Shown one piece after another: positions 26,017 to 34,792 of a DNA stretch of 64,000 nucleotides. The stretch covers positions 62,001 to 126,000 of the forward strand of contig NZ_JACHJL010000013.1 in the NCBI RefSeq assembly GCF_014203645.1. Reading direction: 5' to 3'. The stretch is from Streptomyces zagrosensis (lineage in GTDB: Bacteria; Actinomycetota; Actinomycetes; Streptomycetales; Streptomycetaceae). The notes under the pieces are model-generated. The model did not search any database. It was not told the DNA's origin and saw only the letters and a list, made by a program, of their open reading frames with translations. The translations under genes were made by a program, and so were the position numbers. Each line of letters begins with the position of its first letter. The stretch's first letter is position 1.

Positions 26017-27013
26017 CGAAGCCCACCCTCGGGTCGGCGAGTCCGTACAGCAGGTCGGACAGCAGGTTCCCGGCGAGTACAGCCAGCGTGGCGAACACGG
26101 TGAGGGCGGCGAGGAGTGGGAAGTCCACGCTGGTGGCTGCCTCGACGGTGGCTGCGGCGATGCCGGGCCAGCTGAAGACGGTTTCGATCAGCAGGGCGCC
26201 GGTGATCAGTTCGGGCACCCGGGAGCCGATGAGGGTGAGCACCGGCAGCAGCCCCGAACGTAGGGCGTGGCCAAGCAGTACCGTGCGTTCGCTGAGACCG
26301 CGGGCGCGGGCACCGCGCACGGGGTCCTCCTCCAGCGCGTCACCAACCCCTTGCCGTACGTACAGCACGAACCAGGGGAGCTGGGAGACCGCGAGCACCG
26401 CGGCGGGCAGGATCAGATGGTGGGTGACCTGGCCCACGGTGGCGACCTCGCTGGAGGTGTCGGTGAGCCCGCCGGCGGGCAGCGCGTCCAGTTTGAGGGC
26501 GAACAGCCACACGGCCAGCAGCCCAAGCCAGAACGGCGGGGCGGCCTCCAGCGTGTAGCAGACAAAGGTGATGGCGCGGTCGAGCAGGCCGCCCCTGCGC
26601 CGGGCCGCGAGCACGCCGAGCACGATGCCGACGAGCACCGCCAGCGCGAAGGCGACCGCGCACAGCAGCGCCGACCAGCCGACGCGTTCCGCGATGACCT
26701 GGGCCACGGGCTGCCGCAGGGAAGTGGAGTCGCCCAGGTCACCGGTGAGCGCCGAGGTGAGCCAGTTCCACCAGCGGACGGCGAAGGGGTCATCGGCGCC
26801 CAGGTTCGCCCGCAACTGATCGAGGTTTTCCTGCGAAGCGGTGAGCCCGGCGGTGCCCGCGTACGCCTTGACCGGGTCGAACGGTGAGGCCGCCGCGATG
26901 GCGAAGACACCGAAGGTCACGCAGAACAGCACGGGCACCGCGAACAGCACCCGGCGTCCCACCAGCCGCGCCATCGGCAGCCAGGGCAGGCCCGGGCGCC
27001 GGGCGCCCGTCAC
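26009..27013 (-). CDS. nikB: ABC transporter permease (NikB-like)
   Basis: 334 residues from a GTG that overlaps the nikA stop (GTGA); a later Met (MARLVGRRV) is also possible. It matches the OppB/DppB/NikB family: the N-terminal helix 'RRVLFAVPVLFCVTFGVFAI', the periplasmic-loop pattern 'LRANLGADDPFAVRWWNWLT' and 'GDLGDSTSLRQPVAQVI', then 'LPWFVLYVRQGVGDALEEDP' with the EAA-like loop 'RGARARGLSERTVLLGHAL'. Six membrane helices are expected. It should pair with NikC to form the channel. Translation is coupled to nikA. Confidence 0.8.
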   Translation of the reverse strand: MTGARRPGLPWLPMARLVGRRVLFAVPVLFCVTFGVFAIAAASPFDPVKAYAGTAGLTASQENLDQLRANLGADDPFAVRWWNWLTSALTGDLGDSTSLRQPVAQVIAERVGWSALLCAVAFALAVLVGIVLGVLAARRRGGLLDRAITFVCYTLEAAPPFWLGLLAVWLFALKLDALPAGGLTDTSSEVATVGQVTHHLILPAAVLAVSQLPWFVLYVRQGVGDALEEDPVRGARARGLSERTVLLGHALRSGLLPVLTLIGSRVPELITGALLIETVFSWPGIAAATVEAATSVDFPLLAALTVFATLAVLAGNLLSDLLYGLADPRVGFDG

Positions 27014-28602
27014 CGTTTCGGCTGCCACTTCTCTACGTTCCACCACGGGCCGGATGCCAGGCCGTGGTCATGCGGCTCGACCTGGGTGGTCAGCGACTTC
27101 CACTGATCGGATAGGACATACAGGTGGTCGATGTGAGTGAGGAAGGTGTAGCCGGGGTCCTTGGCGAGTTCGCGTTGGACGGTGTCGTACGCGGCCTTGC
27201 GCTTGGCCTTGTCGCCGCTGCGCCGCCCTTCGGTGAGCGCCTTGTCCACGGCCGGGTTGTCGTAGTGCGCCATGTTGTTGAAGCCGTCGCCGGCGAGCGC
27301 GGAATTCAGCAGCGTGTACTGGTCGAAGTCCGGGTCGGCCGGGCTGCCGCCGCCCGCGAGGACCGCGTCATGCTGCATCCGCGGCTCGATGACCTCCCAG
27401 GTGCCCGACTGCACCTTGATCTCGACGCCGGCCTTCTTGGCGTCGGATGCGTAGGCGAGGGCGTGGTCCTGGCGCAGCTTGTCGCCGGTGAGGTACCAGA
27501 GGGTGAAGGAGGCTCGCTTGCCGTCCTTCGTGCGGATGCCGCCCTTGCCTGGCTTCCACCCGGCCTCGTCCAGCGTCCGCTTGGCCGCGCCCAGGTCGTG
27601 GTGGCGTTCGGTGCCCTTGGTGAACCACTCGCTGTCGGTGGGCACCGGCCCGTACGCTTCCTTGCCCGCGCCGTCCAGGATTCCGTCCACCATGGCCTTG
27701 CGGTCCACGGCGACGTCAAGGGCGCGGCGCATGGCGCGGTCACCGGTGACCGGGTTGCCGCTGGGCAGCGTCACCGTGCGGTAGTCGTAGGTCTTGGCGC
27801 GCAGGCTGCGCAGGTCCTCATCGCTTTTGAAGGTGGCGGCGAGGTTGGGCGGCAAGATGGCGCCGTCGAGGTCGCCGGAGCGCAGCCGAGTGGCGCGTAC
27901 ATCGTCGTCCTTGATGATCGCCATGGTGAACTTCTTGACCTTGGGCGCGCCGCCCCAGTAGGTGGGGTTGGCCTTGAAGACGAGCTTTTCGCCCTTGCTC
28001 CAGCGGCTGAGCAGGTACGGTCCGGTGCCGATCGGCTTGGTCGTGAAGGAGCCGGTGTTGACGTCCTGCCTGCCTGCGATGTGCTGCGGCGCGATGGGCA
28101 GCACAGTGCGCTCGGCGAATGGCGCGTAGGGGTACTTCAGATGGAAGACGACCGTCTTGTCGTCCTTCTTGTCCACGTTCTTGACCGCATCGAGCTCGGT
28201 CTTGGACGCGTTGTTGGTCTTCTTGTCGAGGATGGTGCGGTACGTGAAGACCACGTCGTCGGCGGTGAACGGCTCGCCGTCGCTGAATCGCACGCCTGCG
28301 CGCAGGGTGTACGTGTAGGTCAGGCCGCCGTCGGATATCTCGGGCAGCTTGGCGGCGAGTGCGGGCCGAAGCCGCATCCGTTCGTCGTGCGTCAGCAGCC
28401 CGTCGAAAATCTTGGAGTTGCCGTCCTTGCCGTAGCCAAGGAGCGGGCTGAGGCTGTCGGGCTCGTACGCGATGCCGACCACCGCCGCGTCGGCCGGTCC
28501 ATCGTTCTTGCCGTCGTCCGGGGTTGAGCACGCTGCCGCGCCCACTGCCAGGACGCCCGCCGTTGTTGCGGCGGTCAAAGTCCGTCTCGTCCGGGCCGTC
28601 AT
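27010..28602 (-). CDS. nikA: Substrate-binding lipoprotein, SBP_bac_5 family (NikA-like)
   Basis: 530 residues from MTARTRRTLTAA. A lipoprotein signal peptide ends at the lipobox 'VGAAAC'. The family 5 binding-protein pattern follows: 'GIAYEPDSLSPLLGYGKDGN', 'YTYTLRAGVRFSDGEPFTAD', 'KPIGTGPYLLSRWSKGEKLV', and the C-terminal 'DPDFDQYTLLNSALAGDGFN'. It captures substrate at the outer membrane face and delivers it to NikB/NikC. Family 5 includes both oligopeptide and nickel binders; nickel is favoured because a Nur-type palindrome lies 30-46 bases upstream of the start. It is the first gene of five overlapping genes read leftward. Confidence 0.78.
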   Translation of the reverse strand: MTARTRRTLTAATTAGVLAVGAAACSTPDDGKNDGPADAAVVGIAYEPDSLSPLLGYGKDGNSKIFDGLLTHDERMRLRPALAAKLPEISDGGLTYTYTLRAGVRFSDGEPFTADDVVFTYRTILDKKTNNASKTELDAVKNVDKKDDKTVVFHLKYPYAPFAERTVLPIAPQHIAGRQDVNTGSFTTKPIGTGPYLLSRWSKGEKLVFKANPTYWGGAPKVKKFTMAIIKDDDVRATRLRSGDLDGAILPPNLAATFKSDEDLRSLRAKTYDYRTVTLPSGNPVTGDRAMRRALDVAVDRKAMVDGILDGAGKEAYGPVPTDSEWFTKGTERHHDLGAAKRTLDEAGWKPGKGGIRTKDGKRASFTLWYLTGDKLRQDHALAYASDAKKAGVEIKVQSGTWEVIEPRMQHDAVLAGGGSPADPDFDQYTLLNSALAGDGFNNMAHYDNPAVDKALTEGRRSGDKAKRKAAYDTVQRELAKDPGYTFLTHIDHLYVLSDQWKSLTTQVEPHDHGLASGPWWNVEKWQPKR

Positions 28603-28631
28603 GCCCCACCTCTGTTGAAGATCAACCGTTA

Positions 28632-28648
28632 CTGCGAATCGGTCGCAA
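28632..28648 (-). promoter_or_regulatory. Nur-box-like palindrome upstream of nikA
   Basis: On the coding strand the site reads TTGCGA-N5-TCGCAG, an inverted repeat matching five of six positions in the two arms, 30-46 bases before the nikA ATG. It has the geometry of the Streptomyces nickel-uptake regulator (Nur, Fur family) consensus, which I recall as tTGCaa-N5-ttGCAA. Nur represses nikABCDE when nickel is sufficient, so this site both predicts regulation and supports nickel as the substrate. Confidence 0.6.
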
Positions 28649-29116
28649 TTAAACAACATGTGAAAGCGGAGGCCCAGGGTGGGTTCAGGACCAGTCGTGC
28701 GGGGCCGGAGTTTGGCGGTGCGTGGGGGCCCTCTGAGACCTCATGGTGGCGCCGGCTCGCCGCACCGTGGTCGGGTGCCGGAACTGACGCGTCCGAGGGC
28801 CGGGCCCAGGCGCGGCACGGGGCGCCGGACCCACCGCGCGAGCGGACGCGGCGCGCTACTGGGGCAGGTGGCCGCGGGGCGAGGCGGCCAGGGACGGGCC
28901 ACGCGGCTTTGGAGGTCGGTACGGATGATGCGCACGATGCCGGTGATACGCGTGATACCGGCGATACCGGCGATACGGAATGGAAGCGGAACCGGATGGA
29001 AGCGCCGTGGACGGGCCGGGGCGGGGCCTGGCCCCCGCGCTGCGGTGGCCTCGGGCCACGTGAGCGAGGGCCAGCGCCGGCCAGCAGCCAGCCAACGGCC
29101 GGCCGTCAGCCGGCCG
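28649..29116. other. Gene-free stretch with short repeats
   Basis: About 470 bases between the nik promoter and the 3' end of the acyl-CoA dehydrogenase operon. Near 28935-28980 a degenerate 9-bp unit of the type GATACCGGC is repeated about four times. At 29090-29130 a GGCCGTCAGCC unit repeats three times and runs into the end of the next gene. I see no gene. Confidence 0.5.
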
Positions 29117-30361
29117 TCAGCCGGTCGGGGCCGGGAGGTCGATGAGACGGGCCAGCACCTCTTGGTGACGCCCCGGTGTGCCGAGGGCGATCTCATCGCT
29201 CTTGGCGCGCTTGAGGTACAGATGTGCGGGGTGTTCCCAGGTCATGCCAATGCCGCCGTGTAGTTGCACGCATTCCTGGGCGGCGCGCACCGCGACCCGC
29301 GCGGTGTGCGCCTGGGCGACGGCCACCGCGACCGGGGCGTCACGGTCGCCGGTGGCCAGCGCGTCCGCTGCGGCGCGGGCAGCCGCGCGGGCCGAGACCA
29401 GATCGAGCCACAGTGCCGCCATCCGGTGCTTGAGCGCCTGGAAGGAGCCCACGGGACGACCGAACTGGTGCCGCTCCTTGGTGTAACGCACGGTCTGCGT
29501 CAAGCACCATTCGGCGAGCCCGAGTTGCTCCGATGCCAGCAGCCCCGCTCCGGTCAGCAGCGCACGGGCGATGGCGGCCTCGGCACCTCCAGGGCCGGCA
29601 ACGCGGCGGGCGGACATGGCGTCGAGGGAGATCCGGGCGAGCGTACGCGTGAGGTCGAGCGGCGTGCTGGGGTCCAGGCGCAGCCGGGCCGCTTTCGGAG
29701 CTGAGGTTTCGACCGCGTACAGGCCCACGCCGTCCGGGCCGTCCGCGGGGACCAGCAGCACATCGGCGGCGAGCGCGTCGGCGACGCCGGCGATCTGGCC
29801 GGTGAGGGCGGCGTGCGCATCGGCTCGTACGGTGACGGCACTGGCGCTGCCCGGCGCACTGGACAGCGGCACGGCGAGCACCCCGACCCGCTCCCCCGAG
29901 GCGAGCGCGGCCAGCAGCTCGACGGCTACCTCCGCATCCGCCGCGGTTTCGGCCGCGGCCCGCGGCTGCTCCCCGCTGTCGGTGTTCGCATCGGCCATGG
30001 CTCCGACACAGCTCAGCAGCGCCTGCGTGGCGATGACGGCGCTGGTCAGATAGGGCACCGGGGAGACCGCGCGGCCCAATTCCTCCAGCACAACGGCGGC
30101 TTCGCGGGCGCTGCCACCCGCCCCGCCGAGCTGCTCGGGAACCAGCAGCCCGGCAGTACCCATCTCGGCGCCAAGGGCCTGCCACAGTGCGGTGTCATAG
30201 GCCCGGCCGCCCTCCGCATGGGCGAGCACGGTCTCGGGTGGACAGCGGTCGGCGAGGAGCGCGCGCACGGCGGCCCGTAGGTCCTCCTCCTGCTCGCTGT
30301 AGAGCAGGTGGGCCGAGCCCGCGCCCTCTTGTGGGGGCTGCGTCGGGGCCTGATGCGTCAT
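29117..30361 (-). CDS. Acyl-CoA dehydrogenase, subunit-like (short)
   Basis: 414 residues, last gene of a three-gene operon; its start overlaps the preceding dehydrogenase by an ATGA. The acyl-CoA dehydrogenase fold is evident: N-terminal helical part ('ALGAEMGTAGLLVPEQLGGA'), a divergent middle domain with a long low-complexity loop, and a typical C-terminal domain ('RYTKERHQFGRPVGSFQALK', 'VQLHGGIGMTWEHPAHLYLK'). The Arg in 'RHQFGRPVGSFQALKH' normally contacts FAD. The middle-domain signature for FAD/substrate binding is weak, which is typical of the partner subunit in heteromeric enzymes. Substrate unknown; steroid or branched acyl-CoA is possible. Confidence 0.85.
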   Translation of the reverse strand: MTHQAPTQPPQEGAGSAHLLYSEQEEDLRAAVRALLADRCPPETVLAHAEGGRAYDTALWQALGAEMGTAGLLVPEQLGGAGGSAREAAVVLEELGRAVSPVPYLTSAVIATQALLSCVGAMADANTDSGEQPRAAAETAADAEVAVELLAALASGERVGVLAVPLSSAPGSASAVTVRADAHAALTGQIAGVADALAADVLLVPADGPDGVGLYAVETSAPKAARLRLDPSTPLDLTRTLARISLDAMSARRVAGPGGAEAAIARALLTGAGLLASEQLGLAEWCLTQTVRYTKERHQFGRPVGSFQALKHRMAALWLDLVSARAAARAAADALATGDRDAPVAVAVAQAHTARVAVRAAQECVQLHGGIGMTWEHPAHLYLKRAKSDEIALGTPGRHQEVLARLIDLPAPTG

Positions 30362-31773
30362 CGGGGCAGGTCCTTCCAGGCGGCGTCCTTGTCGGTACGC
30401 GGCTCGGGCGGCAGGCCCAGCACGCGTTCGGCGATGATGTTGAGCAACACCTCGGATGTGCCGCCCTCGATGGAGTTGCCCTTGGCCCGTAGGTAGCGGT
30501 AGCCGGCCTCGCGCCCGGTGAAGTCCACGAGTTCGGGACGGCGCATGGTCCAGTCGTCGTACGTCAGGCCCTCATCGCCGAGTAGTTCCACCTCAAGGCC
30601 GCTGACCTCCTGATGCAGCCGGGCGAAGGCAAGCTTCATGGCCGAACCTTCGGGACCCGGCTGGCCGATGGCGAGTTGCTGGCCGAGCCGCTCCCCCGCG
30701 TAACGGGCCGCCTCCGCCTCCACCCACAGCCGCAGCAGCCGCTGGTGCAGATCGTGGGTGCGCAGGTCGGGGCGCTCGCGCCAGGTGCGGGCAGCGACAC
30801 CGATCATGCCGTGCTCACGAGGCACGCTGCCGCCGCCGATGGCCACGCGCTCGTTCATCAGCGTGGTCTGCGCCACGCGCCAGCCCTCGCCGGGCGCACC
30901 GAGACGGTGGCTGTCGGGGATGCGCACCCCGGTGAGGAAGACCTCGTTGAACTCGGCCTCACCGGTGATCTGGCGCAGCGGCCTGACCTCGACCCCGGGG
31001 TCGGTCATATCGCAGATGAAGTAGCTGATGCCGCGGTGCTTGGGCAGGTCGGGGTCAGTACGGGCGATGAGGATGCCCCACCGGGCGACATGGGCGCTTG
31101 AGGTCCACACCTTCTGCCCATCAATGACCCACTCTCCGCTCCGCGGAGCCTCCTCGCCCGGCTCACCGTGCTCACCCGGCTCACCCCGCTCGCGAGCCGT
31201 GGCCCCGAAGCCGCCGGCGCGCTCCGCGTCATCCGCACTGTGGCCCTCACTCGGGTGGGCCGCGGGGACGTACACCGCGCGGGTGGCGAGCGCGGCGAGG
31301 TCGGAGCCGGCACCGGGCTCGCTGAAGAGCTGGCACCACACCTCATCGCCGGTCCACAGGGGGCGCAGCAGCCGGCGCTGCTGGTCCTTCGTGCCGTAGC
31401 GCAGGATGGTCGGCGCAGCCATGCCAAGGCCGATGCCGATGCGGCGTGGATCGTTGTCAGGGGCGCCCGCGGCATCGAGTTCGGCGGTGACCACGCCCTG
31501 TAGGGCTCGCGGAGCGCCGAGGCCACCGAGGCCGGCCGGGTAGTGCACCCACGCGAGCCCGGCGTCGAACTGAGCCCGTAGGAAGTCGGCCCTGGCCGTG
31601 GTCGCCGGGTCGTACGCGGCAAGCAACTGTGCGACCCTGCGCCGTAGTTCGGCCGCGTCGATCGGGCCGGGCGGCGGCTCGGCACCATCGGCCGGACTAC
31701 CTGACGGCTCGGCCGCAGCGATCGGGCCGGGTGACGGTTCGGCCGCTTCGACAGCGGTGTTCTTCGCGCTCAT
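30358..31773 (-). CDS. Acyl-CoA dehydrogenase, catalytic-type
   Basis: 471 residues from MSAKNTAVEAAEPSP, overlapping the upstream oxidoreductase stop by ATGA. The first about 35 residues are Pro/Ala/Glu-rich. The enzyme core is canonical: 'AAPTILRYGTKDQQRRLLRP', 'WCQLFSEPGAGSDLA' with the FAD/substrate loop, 'GEWVIDGQKVWTSSAHVARW', and the C-terminal 'GNSIEGGTSEVLLNIIAERVLGLP', where the Glu of IEGGTSE is usually catalytic. An Arg/Glu/Gly-rich loop of about 35 residues interrupts the middle domain. Adjacent, overlapping genes suggest it may form a heteromeric enzyme with the downstream short dehydrogenase. Confidence 0.9.
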   Translation of the reverse strand: MSAKNTAVEAAEPSPGPIAAAEPSGSPADGAEPPPGPIDAAELRRRVAQLLAAYDPATTARADFLRAQFDAGLAWVHYPAGLGGLGAPRALQGVVTAELDAAGAPDNDPRRIGIGLGMAAPTILRYGTKDQQRRLLRPLWTGDEVWCQLFSEPGAGSDLAALATRAVYVPAAHPSEGHSADDAERAGGFGATARERGEPGEHGEPGEEAPRSGEWVIDGQKVWTSSAHVARWGILIARTDPDLPKHRGISYFICDMTDPGVEVRPLRQITGEAEFNEVFLTGVRIPDSHRLGAPGEGWRVAQTTLMNERVAIGGGSVPREHGMIGVAARTWRERPDLRTHDLHQRLLRLWVEAEAARYAGERLGQQLAIGQPGPEGSAMKLAFARLHQEVSGLEVELLGDEGLTYDDWTMRRPELVDFTGREAGYRYLRAKGNSIEGGTSEVLLNIIAERVLGLPPEPRTDKDAAWKDLPR

Positions 31774-32813
31774 CAGGCGCCCTCCTTCAGACCGGGGATG
31801 ACCACCACGCGGCCGGTGGTGACGCCGTCGGCGACGCGCTGCACCGCATCGGCCGCTCCGGCCAGGGGAACCCGCTCGCTGATCCATGGCTTGATCGCAC
31901 CGCGTGCGGCGAGCTGCGTCAGTTCCTCATGGCAGGAGCGTACGGCGGCGGGGTCGAGGGTGGTGTACAGGCCCCAATGCAGGCCGAGAACCGCGTAGTT
32001 CTTGACCAAGACGTGGTTGAGGGCGGCGTTGGGGATCACGCCACTGGCGAAGCCAACGACCACGATGCGTCCCTCGAAAGCCACGCACTTGATCGACTGA
32101 GTGAAGGCATCGCCTCCCACCGGGTCGTACACGACATCCGCGCCGCGCCCTGCGGTGGCCTCCTTGACCGCAGCGACGACGTCATCGGATCGTCGGTCAA
32201 TGACCACATCGCAGCCCAGCTCGCGGGCGATGGCGGCCTTGTGCTGGCCGCCGACGACGCCGATGACGCGGGCCCCCGCCGCCCTGCCGAGTTGCACGGC
32301 GGCACTGCCGACCCCGCCAGCGGCGGCGTGGACGAGCAGCGTCTCGCCCGCCGCGATCCCGGCCCTGCGGTGCAGTCCGAACCAGCCGGTCTGGTATCCG
32401 ATGTGCAGGGCCGCGGCTTCCGCGTCATCCAGCGCATCCGGTGCGGGAAACAGCGCCGACGCGGGCACGACAACGCGCTCGGCGAAGCCGCCTGCGGGGA
32501 CCGCGGGTTGGGCCAACACGCGCGCGCCCACGGGTGGCCAGAGCGTGTCACCAGGGCCGCTGCCTTCGGCCGTGCCACCAGGGCCGTCAGCTCCGACCGC
32601 GATCACCTCGGCGCACACCTCGACCCCGGGCGTGAACGGAAAGGGCGGGCGCACCTGGTATTGACCGCGGCACAGCAGCGCGTCCGGGAAGTTGACGCCC
32701 ATGGCGCGCACGTGCAGCAGCACCTCGCCCGGGCCTGGGGACGGCTCCGCAACCTCATCGAGGCGCATCACTTCGCGCGGCTCGCCGTTCTCGTGCACTC
32801 GCCATGCCTGCAT
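31773..32813 (-). CDS. NADPH:quinone oxidoreductase family (MDR superfamily)
   Basis: 346 residues from MQAWRVHENGEPREVMRL. The medium-chain dehydrogenase pattern is clear: 'VRAMGVNFPDALLCRGQYQV' and 'PFTPGVEVCAEVIAVG' in the substrate domain, then the nucleotide-binding motif 'GETLLVHAAAGGVGSAAVQL' and 'DVVYDPVGGDAFTQS'. No structural or catalytic zinc ligands are visible, as expected for the quinone-oxidoreductase branch. It is the first gene of a leftward operon with two acyl-CoA dehydrogenases and may reduce an enoyl-CoA or quinone made in the same pathway. A TetR-type palindrome candidate lies about 60 bases upstream. Confidence 0.88.
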   Translation of the reverse strand: MQAWRVHENGEPREVMRLDEVAEPSPGPGEVLLHVRAMGVNFPDALLCRGQYQVRPPFPFTPGVEVCAEVIAVGADGPGGTAEGSGPGDTLWPPVGARVLAQPAVPAGGFAERVVVPASALFPAPDALDDAEAAALHIGYQTGWFGLHRRAGIAAGETLLVHAAAGGVGSAAVQLGRAAGARVIGVVGGQHKAAIARELGCDVVIDRRSDDVVAAVKEATAGRGADVVYDPVGGDAFTQSIKCVAFEGRIVVVGFASGVIPNAALNHVLVKNYAVLGLHWGLYTTLDPAAVRSCHEELTQLAARGAIKPWISERVPLAGAADAVQRVADGVTTGRVVVIPGLKEGA

Positions 32814-32870
32814 TCGCTGGCCTCCCACAACCGGTCGGGTTGGTACGGGCGCGATCACGCGCTCAGGACA

Positions 32871-32886
32871 TACTAACCAGTCGGTA
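32871..32886. promoter_or_regulatory. Candidate TetR-type operator
   Basis: TACTAACCAGTCGGTA, an imperfect 16-bp palindrome (five of eight pairs), lies about 60 bases upstream of the oxidoreductase start. It resembles TACCGACCGGTCGGTA-type sites of TetR regulators controlling acyl-CoA dehydrogenase operons. A related half-site pattern occurs at 32830-32847. No tetR gene is adjacent. Confidence 0.35.
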
Positions 32887-33187
32887 CGCTCCGAAAACAG
32901 CCCCGATGCGGCGCTCGGCGACCCGCTGGCCAGCCGTACGGCACGCGGAGCCGGTCCGGCGCCAGGCCCCGCACGGCACCCCTTGGACAACGCCTGCCTC
33001 GGGTGCGTACGGCGGCGGACTTGCCGGTTCCCGGCACCCCGGTGCGCCTCGTCGCGGCACGTCGCGCAGGACGATCGCAAGGAACAGCGAAGCGATGGTC
33101 GATTGCCCTCTTGTAGTGGGTTCGAAGGCGGCTCTACGCTGTGGCGCGCCGAACACCCGCCAGCGGGTGCAGCGAGAGGAACGCGCT

Positions 33188-34540
33188 ATGTCTTTACGTG
33201 GTCGCCATCGCCGCTATCAGCCCAGCCGGGTTTCCCGTGCTTCGCTCACCGTTACCGCTGGCGGTGCGGGCATGGCCCTGCCGTTCGTCGGGGCGGCAGA
33301 CGCGGGGGCCGCCTCACAGGACGCCTGGGACAAGGTCGCCCAATGTGAGAGCACCAACAACTGGGACATCAATACGGGCAACGGCTTCTACGGCGGGCTC
33401 CAGTTCACGCAGAGCACCTGGCAGGAGTACGGCGGCACGGCCTATGCCGCGCGCGCCGACCTGGCCACCAAAGAGCAGCAAATAGCCGTCGCCGAGAAGG
33501 TGTTGGCGTCACAGGGCCCCGGGGCGTGGCCTAACTGCGCCGCCGGGATGAGCCCGTCCCAGGGGAGCGCCGCACCTGTGGCCAAGGCCGCCCCCGAGCG
33601 GGAGCGGCAGGCCACGACGGCGTCCGAGACCCGCGCGAAGCCTGAGACCACACCCACCTCGCTGCCTGGCCGCGGCCCCAAGGCCGGGCCGTATGTCGTC
33701 ATGGGCGGCGACACGCTCTCCGCCATCGCGGACGATCACGAGGTACGCGGCGGCTGGCAACGCCTGTACGACACTAACCGGCAGACCATCGGTGACGACC
33801 CCGACCTGATCATGCCGGGTCAGCGCCTCGCGTTGAACGGTGGCCGGACCACGCCGACCACGCAGCAGCCCAAGCGGCCCCAGGCGCAGACCCCAAGGAC
33901 GCCTCACACCCCGAAGCCGCCGAACGCACCAAAGACACCACAGACGCCGAAGGCACCACAAAAGAAGAAGCAGCCCAGGGCTGACCAGAAGGCGCCCGAG
34001 CGGTCGGCGAAGCCGCAGCCGAAGGGCGACAGCCACCAGCAGGTCAACAAGCCGACGTCGAAGCCCGCTCAGAAACCGGCCCACAAGCCCGCAGAGCGGC
34101 AGGAGAAGAAGCGCCCGGCGCCCGCCTCCAGCGGCGGGTACACCACGCCGGTCAGCGGCGTCGGCGTCACCACCGGCTACCGGGTGGCCGGTTCGAGTTG
34201 GTCCCGCGGTTACCACACCGGTGTCGATTTCCCGGTGTCCATCGGCACTTCGGTTCGGGCGGTCGGCAACGGCACGGTCGTCTCGGCAGGCTGGGGCGAC
34301 GCGTACGGGTACCAGATCGTCATCCGGCACGCGGACGGCAAGTACAGCCAGTACGCGCACCTCTCGCAGGTGTCGGTGCGAGAAGGCCAGTCGGTCAACG
34401 GCGGGCAGCGCATCGGACGTTCCGGTTCCACCGGCAACAGCACGGGCCCGCATCTGCACTTCGAGATCCGCACCGGGCCCGGTTACGGCTCCGACATCAA
34501 CCCGCTGGCCTATCTCAGGTCGCACAACGTCAGCATCTGA
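33188..34540 (+). CDS. Secreted Rpf-like muralytic enzyme with LysM and M23 peptidase domains
   Basis: 450 residues from ATG 33188 (GAGAGGA upstream). Residues 1-42 are a signal region ending near 'AAS'. The Rpf/transglycosylase domain (about 43-118) carries catalytic Glu 54 in 'AQCESTNNWDINTGNGFYGG'. A LysM peptidoglycan-binding module spans about 168-214 ('VVMGGDTLSAIADDHE'). A Lys/Pro/Thr/Gln-rich linker of about 100 residues leads to an M23 endopeptidase with 'GYHTGVDFPV' (metal His and Asp) and 'GPHLHFEIR'. It should cleave both glycan and peptide bonds of the wall, as for Rpf proteins acting in spore germination. The third codon is TTA, so expression likely depends on bldA. No c-di-AMP riboswitch could be recognised upstream. 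Confidence 0.9.
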   Translation: MSLRGRHRRYQPSRVSRASLTVTAGGAGMALPFVGAADAGAASQDAWDKVAQCESTNNWDINTGNGFYGGLQFTQSTWQEYGGTAYAARADLATKEQQIAVAEKVLASQGPGAWPNCAAGMSPSQGSAAPVAKAAPERERQATTASETRAKPETTPTSLPGRGPKAGPYVVMGGDTLSAIADDHEVRGGWQRLYDTNRQTIGDDPDLIMPGQRLALNGGRTTPTTQQPKRPQAQTPRTPHTPKPPNAPKTPQTPKAPQKKKQPRADQKAPERSAKPQPKGDSHQQVNKPTSKPAQKPAHKPAERQEKKRPAPASSGGYTTPVSGVGVTTGYRVAGSSWSRGYHTGVDFPVSIGTSVRAVGNGTVVSAGWGDAYGYQIVIRHADGKYSQYAHLSQVSVREGQSVNGGQRIGRSGSTGNSTGPHLHFEIRTGPGYGSDINPLAYLRSHNVSI

Positions 34541-34792
34541 GCACCCCCGACTGAGCGCCACGGGCGCTGACTCTATTGCCGGCGCCGGTATCGGCGCCGG
34601 CTCTGGTGTCGGCTCTGGTGCCCGCAAACCCGAGAACCTGTTCTTCGGCGAGTGATCTCATCTCGGTTCAACCACGCCTCCCGGCACCTCTCGTCAGGAC
34701 GCTCTCGCCCGGCCGCTCTCATCCGATCGGCTCGCATCAGGCCGCAACGACGGCGTCCGGCCACTGTCAGTGGGCGCGGTTACGGTGGGCCG

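Noticed and set aside
33115..33180. tRNA-like GGGTTCGAA sequence near 33118-33126
   Set aside because: No acceptor stem, D-arm or anticodon arm could be folded around it.
32890..33187. Possible c-di-AMP (ydaO-type) riboswitch upstream of the Rpf-like gene
   Set aside because: Some Streptomyces rpf genes have one, but I could not find the conserved core elements in the leader sequence.
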